Assembly: GCA_003158365.1 (NCBI GenBank)
Contig: PMIW01000217.1
Coordinates: 17,722 to 24,132 of the forward strand
Length of the DNA stretch: 6,411 bases
Reading direction: 5' to 3'
Source: Ignavibacteriota bacterium
Lineage (GTDB): Bacteria > Bacteroidota > Ignavibacteria > Tepidaquicellales > Tepidaquicellaceae
Position 1 is the first letter of the stretch; the number at the start of each line of letters is the position of its first letter. A program made the position numbers and the translations under genes. Below, one piece after another: positions 1 to 6,192 of this stretch. Below the pieces are notes generated by a model, which was not told the DNA's origin, made no database searches, and worked only from the letters and a program-made list of their open reading frames with translations.

Positions 1-27
1 TTATGAATTAAGAATTATGAATTAAGA
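1..27. repeat. Tandem heptamer repeat (ATTATGA/ATTAAGA alternating)
   Basis: The first 27 bases are two copies of a 14-bp unit (1-14 and 15-27, the second matching over 13 bases). Each unit splits into two related heptamers, ATTATGA and ATTAAGA, and the array may continue past the left edge. It is non-coding. It lies downstream of the terminator of the secreted-protein gene, so it belongs to an intergenic space whose other side is outside the window. AT-rich heptamer arrays of this style are a known class of short tandem repeats in bacterial intergenic DNA; a function cannot be inferred here. Confidence 0.6.
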
Positions 28-50
28 GCAAGAAATAAATAGTAAAGAAA

Positions 51-84
51 TTTCACAGAGAGACGCAGAGGTTTGCACAGAGTC
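51..84. repeat. CACAGAG/CGCAGAG-type interspersed intergenic repeat
   Basis: Three near-identical heptamers occur in a short space: CACAGAG at 54-60, CGCAGAG at 64-70 and CACAGAG at 76-82. On the other strand this reads as CTCTGTG...CTCTGCG...CTCTGTG. From memory, very similar strings recur between genes in many unrelated environmental bacterial genomes, so this is probably one copy of such a dispersed element. No reading frame or transposase is associated with it in the window. Copy number in this genome cannot be judged from a single window. Confidence 0.5.
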
Positions 85-138
85 AGACAAAGCAAGAAAA
101 AGTTTTTTTAAATTACCCTGTAAGTAACATTATATTTT

Positions 139-173
139 AAAAAAATATCGCTCCGAAATAATCCGGAGCGATA
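139..173 (-). terminator. Intrinsic terminator of the T9SS secreted-protein gene
   Basis: Read on the minus strand, a perfect 10-bp stem (173-164 pairing with 155-146, core CGGAGCGAT) closes an 8-nt loop and is followed at once by seven T residues (145-139). This is a textbook Rho-independent terminator. It starts about 65 nt past the stop codon of the 678-residue gene and has the right orientation to end that transcript. The perfect GC-rich stem stands out from the AT-rich surroundings. Confidence 0.9.
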
Positions 174-238
174 CATTATTAAACGAATGAACATTTTCCC
201 GCTACACAATCAAATATGCATAACGAGAATTAATATTA

Positions 239-2275
239 TTATTTCACGAGGAACATTTTCTTAATATCGGTAAACTCACCAGCCTGAATTTTATAGAAAT
301 AAACACCGCTTGATAAATTTTCACCGTTAAATGTTTCAAAATGTTTTCCTGCTTCCTGCTTTCCAAGATTCATAACATTTACAAGTCTTCCCGCAATATC
401 AAAAACAGAAAGTTTTACGTTTGATGTTTTCATCAAAGCATATTCTATTTTAGTGGTCGGGTTAAACGGATTCGGATAGTTCTGATACAAATAATATTCT
501 TTGGGCACATCGTTGACAACTATTCCTGTTACGAGATTGCTTACATAGATTGTTGCTGTTCTTACGTGAACAGGAGTACCGTTAGGACCATTTGTCTTTA
601 AAGTTAAAGTATATGTACCGTTTGTCACACCGCCTGCTGCAGTTACTTTTACGGCTAATGAATCCGGGAAATGGGCTAAAGTAGAACCATTCGGATAAGA
701 TACAGTCAGAGTACCTGCCGCCGGAGTCGGTGTAATTGTAGTTGAAACAAGAACTGTATCAGTATATAGTTTAACAGCCGGAACAAGCATTTTAAAAGTA
801 ATATTTCCGGAAACGGAATTCAAAGAATCCACAGCCGGAGTTAATTTTAAGGCATAATCAGGGAAAAATGAAGACATATTCGCATAATTGCAATTTCTTC
901 CGTCATACCATACTGCAAAACCTACTTTTTTATTTGCTGTAATAGCATCGTAATCACCCATATAGCAATTAGTGTTCGGAGAGCAGGCAGGACACGGATA
1001 AGTCCATGAAACATTTGTTAATCTCTGACTTGTCGCCCAGTTTACACCTCCGTTTGTTGAATATGAAGCATAGACATCTGTCTGATATGTAGAAGGATTC
1101 GCCCTTGTATCATACCATTTTACATAAAGCTTACCTGTAGTCTTTTCGCACCAGATTGCCGGGAACCACTGGTCACTCGTAGTTGGACTTGGAGTATCAT
1201 TTACAATTATTTCTGTTGACCATGTTGCTCCTCCATCAGTGGAATACTGTAATTTTATATCGGGTTTATTACCGCTGCCTGCGGGAACGTTCGAGGAATA
1301 GACGCAATACAATCTTCCGCGATAAGGACCATAGCTGTTATCAGCGGCAATCATCGGATAAGGTCTTGTACGCGCATTATTGATTACGAGTCTGGAAGCC
1401 GAATTTAAAGTACCCACATAACCGGGAGAAATAGCAGCAGTACTCATAGATACCATAGTTGCACCGCCGTCGGTTGATCTGAAGAAATTAAATGTAGAAG
1501 GTGCGGGGTTTGAACCGGTAATTGTTACCCAGTAAACACTTCCACCCGAAACCGTACCGCCGGGACCCGGACCTATACAAATCATATTTCCGGGTGTGGT
1601 ATTTGGTGAACCCGAAACAACCGTTGTAAACGAAGTTCCGCCGTTTGTGCTTCTGCAGAAATTCGTATTTGGACTCCATGCAGTTGTGTAAACATTTCCG
1701 GTGTATGGTCCACCGGTAAAATCAACAGCAATTGAGTTTCTATCAGTTCCGGCACATGAATTCACTGAACCGGCGAAAGAAGCACCGAAATTAGTTGACT
1801 TTGCAACCCAATTTCCGCCTGATGTTCCCAGATAGCTTGTGTAAAGGTTTCCAACGCTATCTGTTGCAGACCAGGGGTCACAATAAGCAGCGGAATAAGA
1901 TATCGTACTGTTCGACCAATTCTGCCCGGCATTAGTAGAATAGCGGGAAATTAATCCACTCGATAAATTAACAAATAAGTAAAACTGTAATGGATTCAAT
2001 GGATTTGTAACCATACTTTGTTCACAGAAATCCACACTGATATCAAAATTATCATAACCGGTTGCATCAGTTACAACGTCAGACTGATTTAATTGTTTTG
2101 GCTGATGAAAAGTAGTTAAATACTGATATGTTGGCTGGTCAAACCTGTAGTCATTATCCCCTGTCAAAGGTTTGAAATTCTGTGCCTGAAACAAAATTAC
2201 ACCAGCTAAAGAAATAAACAATATCAATGCAAAATGAAGTTTTGCATTTTTTGCTTTTTGTATTAAATCTTTCAT
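239..2275 (-). CDS. Secreted Asp-box (BNR/sialidase-like) propeller protein with T9SS sorting domain
   Basis: Large extracellular or cell-surface protein (678 aa). An N-terminal signal peptide is clear: Lys-rich start, then a hydrophobic run at about 14-31. Residues ~80-470 carry six Asp-box motifs of the S-x-(D/N)-x-G-x-(T/N)-(W/F) type, starting at S113, S160, S209, S267, S345 and S406, which indicates a BNR/sialidase-like beta-propeller. Residues ~480-580 look like a beta-rich Ig-like domain. Residues ~595-678 are a type IX secretion C-terminal sorting domain with YPNPFNP at 600-606, a GxYFYK-like strand (657-662) and the usual Lys-ending tail. Such domains direct export across the outer membrane and are then cleaved. 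Eleven cysteines, four of them in 428-462, could form disulfides. No sialidase FRIP motif or catalytic set is recognisable, so enzyme activity is not supported and glycan or surface binding is equally possible. It is alone in its transcript, with its own promoter and terminator. The start is ATG at 2273-2275 and has no Shine-Dalgarno. Confidence 0.88.
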   Translation of the reverse strand: MKDLIQKAKNAKLHFALILFISLAGVILFQAQNFKPLTGDNDYRFDQPTYQYLTTFHQPKQLNQSDVVTDATGYDNFDISVDFCEQSMVTNPLNPLQFYLFVNLSSGLISRYSTNAGQNWSNSTISYSAAYCDPWSATDSVGNLYTSYLGTSGGNWVAKSTNFGASFAGSVNSCAGTDRNSIAVDFTGGPYTGNVYTTAWSPNTNFCRSTNGGTSFTTVVSGSPNTTPGNMICIGPGPGGTVSGGSVYWVTITGSNPAPSTFNFFRSTDGGATMVSMSTAAISPGYVGTLNSASRLVINNARTRPYPMIAADNSYGPYRGRLYCVYSSNVPAGSGNKPDIKLQYSTDGGATWSTEIIVNDTPSPTTSDQWFPAIWCEKTTGKLYVKWYDTRANPSTYQTDVYASYSTNGGVNWATSQRLTNVSWTYPCPACSPNTNCYMGDYDAITANKKVGFAVWYDGRNCNYANMSSFFPDYALKLTPAVDSLNSVSGNITFKMLVPAVKLYTDTVLVSTTITPTPAAGTLTVSYPNGSTLAHFPDSLAVKVTAAGGVTNGTYTLTLKTNGPNGTPVHVRTATIYVSNLVTGIVVNDVPKEYYLYQNYPNPFNPTTKIEYALMKTSNVKLSVFDIAGRLVNVMNLGKQEAGKHFETFNGENLSSGVYFYKIQAGEFTDIKKMFLVK

Positions 2276-2308
2276 ATTATTGAATTTTAAGTTTTTAAAA
2301 AGAAATTA

Positions 2309-2336
2309 ATTAAAAAATATTTAATGTAACTGTCAA
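2309..2336 (-). promoter_or_regulatory. Candidate sigma-70-type promoter for the T9SS secreted-protein gene
   Basis: On the minus strand a perfect -35 hexamer TTGACA (2336-2331) is followed after 16 bp by TTTAAT (2314-2309), a 5/6 match to TATAAT. Transcription would begin near 2302 and leave a leader of about 27 nt before the ATG at 2275. The position, between the cinA terminator and the gene start, is right. The region is very AT-rich, so -10-like strings are common by chance, and the spacing is one base short of the optimum. I did not find a good match to the Bacteroidetes-specific TTTG/TAnnTTTG promoter. The rest of the gap (2337-2490) shows no gene. Confidence 0.45.
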
Positions 2337-2491
2337 ATTTTTAAAAGGAATTATAAAAATCTTATTTATATAACTATATTCACTTATTAAAATTCCGACT
2401 TAATAATTCAATAATAATCTGTGAAACACTTATCTTAATTATCTTTAACACTTAAAATCAAATTCCGCATCGGCAGTATATCAAAAAGAAT

Positions 2492-2525
2492 AAAAAAATA
2501 ACACTACTGCTAAGCAAAAGTGTTA
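2492..2525 (-). terminator. Intrinsic terminator at the end of the nuoN-cinA operon
   Basis: On the minus strand TAACACT (2525-2519) pairs with AGTGTTA (2505-2499). After a T-T mismatch and a possible T-G wobble the stem continues with TGC/GCA around a TTA triloop. Seven T residues follow directly (2498-2492). The hairpin begins 33 nt after the cinA stop codon. It is weaker and more AT-rich than the terminator at 139-173, but its location and the U-tract make it a convincing operon end. Confidence 0.8.
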
Positions 2526-2558
2526 ATGTGTAATTCTTTTCACATAATTTACTATTTT

Positions 2559-3818
2559 TCAATTATTAAGAAGATTGCTTATTTCTTTTTTTAAAATTGC
2601 AAGTGCCTGATAAGCACTTCTAATTTTAGTTCTTTCCCTGTTATTCCCAAACAGGAATTTTTTCGCATAAGTTTTCTTGCCATCAGAATATCCGATCCAC
2701 ACCAGACCGACAGGTTTTGCCATATTTCCCCCGGATGGACCTGCGATACCGGTGGTCGATAAACCAATATCCGAACCGAATTTTTTCCTCACGTTCTCTG
2801 CCATTTCAAGAGCTGTTTCCTCACTTACAGCTCCGTAATTATCAATCGTTTTCCTCTCAACTGATAACAAAGCGATTTTTGATTCATTGGAATAAGTACA
2901 GATACCGCCTTTAAAATATTCAGAACTGCCGCTGATGTCTGTAATCTTTGATGACAGCAATCCACCTGTACAGGATTCAGCAACAGAAAGTGTCAATTTA
3001 TTAAATAGTAAAAGTTCCCCTGTTTTCTGCTCCAATAAATCATCATCTGTTCCAAATATATATTTTTCTATTTTCTTTCGCAAGGAATTTTCGATAACAT
3101 TTAATCTTTCCTCAACTTCCTCCAGACTGCTTCTTTTCACATCGATTCTCAGCCTTACCCCGTATAAAGTCGGTAAAAACGCCATTTTATCTTCACCAAT
3201 CAGTAGTTTAACATCCCCTATCAATTCAGACAGGGATGACTCCCCGATACCTGTTGTCAATACGGTTCTGCTTTTAATAACATAATCCAGTTTATCCGTA
3301 AATTTATCAATCAGCATCGGTAATACGCTATCCTTAATCATTGCCTTCATTTCAAACGGCACGCCTGGCAATGCAATAATAATTTTGTTGTTTTTTTCTA
3401 TCCATATACCCGGAGCGGTGCCCATTCCGTTCCAGATAACTTTTGATTTTTTCGGTACCATTGCCTGTCCGTAGTTCACATCGGGCATTTTTATATTTCT
3501 GTTTACGAATATACTTTTTACATGCCGGAGGACTTTTTCGTCGTTAACAAGTTCATCTTCAAAATATTTTATTAATATCGGTTTTGTAATATCATCGTGT
3601 GTCGGGCCGAGACCACCAGTTATGACCGTCACGTCATAATTTCTGACCGAATCATCGAGCTCGGTAAGCAGTGCATCTTCGTTATCACCAATAGTGTTGA
3701 TTTTTTTAACGGGAATTCCGATTGAATATAATTTTTCACTTATAAACTGAGCATTAGTATTTACAATTTGCCCTATTAAAATTTCATCGCCAACCGAAAT
3801 TATTTTGGAAGAAAGCAT
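2559..3818 (-). CDS. cinA: CinA-like protein: nicotinamide-nucleotide amidase with N-terminal MoaB/MogA-like domain
   Basis: Full-length CinA (419 aa; family members are about 390-430). The N-terminal half is the molybdopterin-binding-like COG1058 domain: GDEILIGQIVNTN at 10-22, TGGLGPTHDD at 67-76 and ALPGVPFEM at 149-157. In studied homologues this domain acts as an ADP-ribose pyrophosphatase. The C-terminal domain from about residue 260 is the PncC-type amidase, which converts nicotinamide mononucleotide to nicotinate mononucleotide in NAD recycling. It shows ESCTGG at 281-286, the GSSEYFKGG region near 297-305 with Y309 and K314 following, and TTGIAGPSGG at 355-364. By comparison with the family, S282, S299, Y309 and K314 are likely active-site residues; this is an inference. 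The protein is cytoplasmic. The gene begins 1 nt after the pgpA stop and is the last of the operon. The pgpA/pgsA-cinA neighbourhood is seen in several other bacteria. The name comes from competence-induced genes; nothing here indicates competence. The start is ATG and the stop TGA. Confidence 0.96.
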   Translation of the reverse strand: MLSSKIISVGDEILIGQIVNTNAQFISEKLYSIGIPVKKINTIGDNEDALLTELDDSVRNYDVTVITGGLGPTHDDITKPILIKYFEDELVNDEKVLRHVKSIFVNRNIKMPDVNYGQAMVPKKSKVIWNGMGTAPGIWIEKNNKIIIALPGVPFEMKAMIKDSVLPMLIDKFTDKLDYVIKSRTVLTTGIGESSLSELIGDVKLLIGEDKMAFLPTLYGVRLRIDVKRSSLEEVEERLNVIENSLRKKIEKYIFGTDDDLLEQKTGELLLFNKLTLSVAESCTGGLLSSKITDISGSSEYFKGGICTYSNESKIALLSVERKTIDNYGAVSEETALEMAENVRKKFGSDIGLSTTGIAGPSGGNMAKPVGLVWIGYSDGKKTYAKKFLFGNNRERTKIRSAYQALAILKKEISNLLNN

Positions 3819-3819
3819 A

Positions 3820-4329
3820 TTAATAAAAATATTTTATTACCAGCAAAATAATAATTGTTGAGAAACCGCCATACACTCCTGCTATCACGTCATCCATCAT
3901 AATTCCAAACCCGTTTTTTACTTTATCAAAAAAAGAAGCGGGATACAATTTAATTATATCAAACAATCGGAACATAAAAAAACCAATTATAATTGTCGGA
4001 TATCCGAACGATAAAAAACCAGCAATAAAAACGGTTATCCACATCCCGACTATTTCGTCTATCACAACCACCGAAGGGTCGTCTCCGTATCTTTTTATCA
4101 TTTTTTCAGATGTAAAAATACCAACTGTAAAACAAACCAATATCGAAGATGCAGAAATAAAAGGGTTTAAAAAACCGGGGATGAGATAAAATAGAAGCGC
4201 AAAAGCGCTTCCGACCGTACCGCTTGCGGCAGGGGCATAGCCGGTAAAAAATCCGCTTGAAAAAAACACGCTGAATAAGTCTACTTTAATATCCGGGTCA
4301 ACAATTTTTTTTCTTTTAATTAATCTCAT
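3820..4329 (-). CDS. pgpA: Phosphatidylglycerophosphatase A
   Basis: Membrane phosphatase that removes phosphate from phosphatidylglycerophosphate to give phosphatidylglycerol, the step after PgsA. I chose the ATG at 4329-4327, giving 169 aa (E. coli PgpA is about 172). A longer version from a GTG at 4368 would overlap pgsA by 53 nt and add 13 residues of no family character. In 169-aa numbering the family motifs are GYAPAASGTVGS (30-41), a DDPSVVVIDEIVG block (83-95) with its Asp-Glu pair, FRLFD (120-124) and GIMMDDVIAG (142-151). About four hydrophobic segments are visible. Two motif positions differ from what I remember as usual: SGT instead of PGT in the first, and KLYP instead of KPxP after FRLFD. 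The acidic residues expected for metal binding are present, so activity is likely kept. The start overlaps the end of pgsA by 14 nt, suggesting translational coupling. A run of eight A lies in codons 6-9. Confidence 0.92.
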   Translation of the reverse strand: MRLIKRKKIVDPDIKVDLFSVFFSSGFFTGYAPAASGTVGSAFALLFYLIPGFLNPFISASSILVCFTVGIFTSEKMIKRYGDDPSVVVIDEIVGMWITVFIAGFLSFGYPTIIIGFFMFRLFDIIKLYPASFFDKVKNGFGIMMDDVIAGVYGGFSTIIILLVIKYFY

Positions 4330-4903
4330 TATTTTTATAATGCCTTTTTTCAATAAAATATGAAACACCGGTATAAAGCGTTATCAAAGTGATTACAAGC
4401 ATAAAAATATAATTCGTGGAGGAGTGAAAAAGAAAATCGTTAATAGATATTTTAAGGGTTTCGGAAATATCAAAAGTAGGTAAAGTAAATAAAGCAAGAA
4501 TAAAGAAAATATAGGCCATCTGAAGAAAAGTTTTTGACTTTGCAATTTTTGATGTTTTAATTGTTCTGCCTTTATACTCATCATAGGACCTTAATATAGT
4601 TATTATGATATCCCTGACAGCAATAATTATGAGCATCCAGTAAGGAAGCATCCTTTTTATAAAAAACAGAATAAACGCAAATGTAGTAAGAATCTTATCC
4701 GCGAGAGGGTCGAGGAAGATGCCGGTTTTTGTAACGGACTTATATTTCCGAGCATACCAACCGTCGTACCAGTCGGTTAAAACCGCAATAAAGAAAACCG
4801 CGACAGAAATTCTCTGCATAAACACATCCCCGGTTAAAAACAGATATAAAAATACGGGTGACAAAATTATCCTTATCACGGATAAGACATTAGGAACGTT
4901 CAT
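4316..4903 (-). CDS. pgsA: CDP-diacylglycerol--glycerol-3-phosphate 3-phosphatidyltransferase
   Basis: Integral membrane enzyme (195 aa) of the CDP-alcohol phosphatidyltransferase family. It joins CDP-diacylglycerol and glycerol-3-phosphate to make phosphatidylglycerophosphate, with release of CMP. The signature DxxDGxxAR(x8)GxxxDxxxD is complete: D44, D47, G48, A51, R52, G61, D65 and D69; in the family the aspartates bind the metal ions. The N-terminus NVPNVLSVIRIILSP is typical of PgsA rather than of phosphatidylserine synthases. Other family hints are a VRD at 96-98 and the SKTFLQ stretch at 123-128. About six hydrophobic segments are visible (roughly 8-25, 32-43, 71-83, 88-105, 127-143 and 164-184). 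The next gene, pgpA, performs the following reaction and starts inside the end of this one. The start is ATG, 17 nt after the ssb stop, with no Shine-Dalgarno. A related CDP-alcohol transferase is possible but less likely given the pgpA partner. Confidence 0.94.
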   Translation of the reverse strand: MNVPNVLSVIRIILSPVFLYLFLTGDVFMQRISVAVFFIAVLTDWYDGWYARKYKSVTKTGIFLDPLADKILTTFAFILFFIKRMLPYWMLIIIAVRDIIITILRSYDEYKGRTIKTSKIAKSKTFLQMAYIFFILALFTLPTFDISETLKISINDFLFHSSTNYIFMLVITLITLYTGVSYFIEKRHYKNNEIN

Positions 4904-4920
4904 TTATATGATTTAATATG

Positions 4921-5331
4921 CTAAAATGGTAAATCGTCTTCTTCGCCGGTACCGGTTCCGGAAGGCTTGCTAACTTCATCCGAAACTTTATCAGCAGTGC
5001 CTTTAGAATCCAGCATGGTCATATCGGTCATAACGATTTTCGTGCTGTATCTTTTTATTCCGTCTTTTTCATAAGAATCGGTCTGGAGTTTTCCTTCACA
5101 ATATATTTTGCTTCCTTTTTTTAAATACTGCTGGCAAATCTCAGCCAATTTTCTCCAGGTTACTATATTATGCCATTCAGTTCTTTCGACTTTATTACCG
5201 TTTTCGTCTTTGTAAGATTCGTCAGTTGCAATCGAAAAGTTACAATATGCAGTACCTTTTTCGGTATATTTCAACTCAGGATCTTTACCAAGATGTCCGA
5301 TGAGCATTACTTTATTTAAACCTTTAGCCAT
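4921..5331 (-). CDS. ssb: Single-stranded DNA-binding protein
   Basis: Cytoplasmic protein (136 aa) that coats single-stranded DNA during replication, repair and recombination and recruits partner proteins. Residues ~1-108 are the OB-fold: LNKVMLIGHLGKDPELKYT near 5-23, the FSIATDESYKD region near 32-42, TEWHNIVTWRKLAE at 51-64 with aromatic W53 and W59, and LKKGSKIYCEGKLQT at 70-84. A short flexible linker rich in Ser, Gly, Thr and Pro leads to the acidic tip EEDDLPF, the conserved peptide that binds partner proteins. The linker is much shorter than in E. coli SSB (178 aa). The start is ATG, 12 nt after the stop of the propeller gene, and pgsA follows after 17 nt. No autoregulatory site is visible and the gene appears to be transcribed only as part of the operon. 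Confidence 0.97.
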   Translation of the reverse strand: MAKGLNKVMLIGHLGKDPELKYTEKGTAYCNFSIATDESYKDENGNKVERTEWHNIVTWRKLAEICQQYLKKGSKIYCEGKLQTDSYEKDGIKRYSTKIVMTDMTMLDSKGTADKVSDEVSKPSGTGTGEEDDLPF

Positions 5332-5343
5332 ATTTAATTATTT

Positions 5344-6192
5344 TTATTTAATTGTGAAAAAACTAATTTTATTTTTTTCGAGGAATAATATTCTGTTTTC
5401 GGAATAGACCACCATATCGTTTACCTGCAAATCGGACATACTTTTACCGAGCGTTATTTTATTTACATAAGCATTTTTCCTGACATCATAGAGCAGTAAT
5501 TCACTACCCGTAAAAATGTAAACAATATTATTAAAAATTGAAATAGATTTAATAGTAATACTTTCTATTGATTTGACAAAATTTCCAAAATTATCATATA
5601 CATAAACTGAATTCGCTTTATTATCAAAAATATAGATATTGTTATACCCGTCCTTTAAAAGCTTAACTGGATTCAGAAAAGGTTTTTGAGCCGACTGAAA
5701 TCCGCCGAAATAAGTAAGCGGAGTAATCCCGTCAGGGTAATAGACTATTCTTTTATTTTCCCCGTCTATAATATACAATGCGGAAGAATTAATAATTATC
5801 GAAGCTACAGGAGTATTAAACTTAAGTTTTTCATCAAAGGTAGCAGAATTAGTAACAAGGGAAGATATAAAGCTAAGATTCAAATCAAATCTCTGAATCC
5901 TGTAATTTACTCCATCGGTAACATAAATATCGAATCCCGAAGAACCGTCAATGTTTGTGGGAGAATCGAATTCGCCTGTATTCCATCCTTTTTTTCCGAC
6001 ACGTTTTACCTCTTTCAGATTTTCGCTTATTTTTACAATTTCATTCGATTCATTATCGAGAACATAAATAAATCCCCTTCCGTCTGTAGTAACAGAGACA
6101 GCATTTTTAAAGCCTGTAAATTCATTTGATTTTACAAGCGTGGCAGTATCATTATTTAGAAACAGTAAATTGAAAAATAAAATTAATATCAT
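5344..6192 (-). CDS. NHL-repeat six-bladed beta-propeller protein, probably exported
   Basis: Function unknown (282 aa). The N-terminus starts with a strongly hydrophobic run (residues 2-12) that may be a short signal peptide, though it lacks the usual positive residues and is followed by no lipobox cysteine. The rest is beta-propeller. NHL-like blades with the (I/L)Y(V/I)xD pattern are visible near 31-57 (FIYVLDNESN), 79-104 (DIYVTDGVNYRIQRFD), 129-153 (LYIIDGENKRIVYY) and 175-200 (NIYIFDNKANSVYVYD), with two weaker ones near 212-236 and 254-280. The GEFDSPTNID stretch at 73-82 is the classic linker into an NHL blade. No cysteines and no catalytic signature are seen. Such proteins usually act as binding scaffolds. 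The ATG directly abuts the nuoN stop codon in the same reading frame, so translation probably depends on termination of nuoN. ssb follows after 12 nt. A role linked to complex I is possible only by position. Confidence 0.82.
   Translation of the reverse strand: MILILFFNLLFLNNDTATLVKSNEFTGFKNAVSVTTDGRGFIYVLDNESNEIVKISENLKEVKRVGKKGWNTGEFDSPTNIDGSSGFDIYVTDGVNYRIQRFDLNLSFISSLVTNSATFDEKLKFNTPVASIIINSSALYIIDGENKRIVYYPDGITPLTYFGGFQSAQKPFLNPVKLLKDGYNNIYIFDNKANSVYVYDNFGNFVKSIESITIKSISIFNNIVYIFTGSELLLYDVRKNAYVNKITLGKSMSDLQVNDMVVYSENRILFLEKNKISFFTIK

Noticed and set aside
1183..1679. Short open frames on both strands inside the T9SS protein gene
   Set aside because: They overlap the Asp-box coding region in other frames and show no motif of their own.
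2935..3285. Plus-strand open frame of 116 codons opposite cinA
   Set aside because: It is antisense to the conserved middle of cinA, Ser-rich and low in complexity, with no start signal or family resemblance.
4316..4368. Longer pgpA from a GTG at 4368
   Set aside because: It would overlap pgsA by 53 nt and add 13 residues not seen in the family; the ATG at 4329 gives the usual length.
4946..4955. Perfect palindrome CCGGTACCGG
   Set aside because: It lies in the Gly-Thr repeat of the SSB linker, where repeated GGN/ACC codons explain it; no sign of an operator or restriction-system link.
5686..6129. Plus-strand open frame of 147 codons opposite the propeller gene
   Set aside because: It lies wholly antisense to a gene with clear NHL blades, its translation has no recognisable motif, and its composition is that of a shadow frame.
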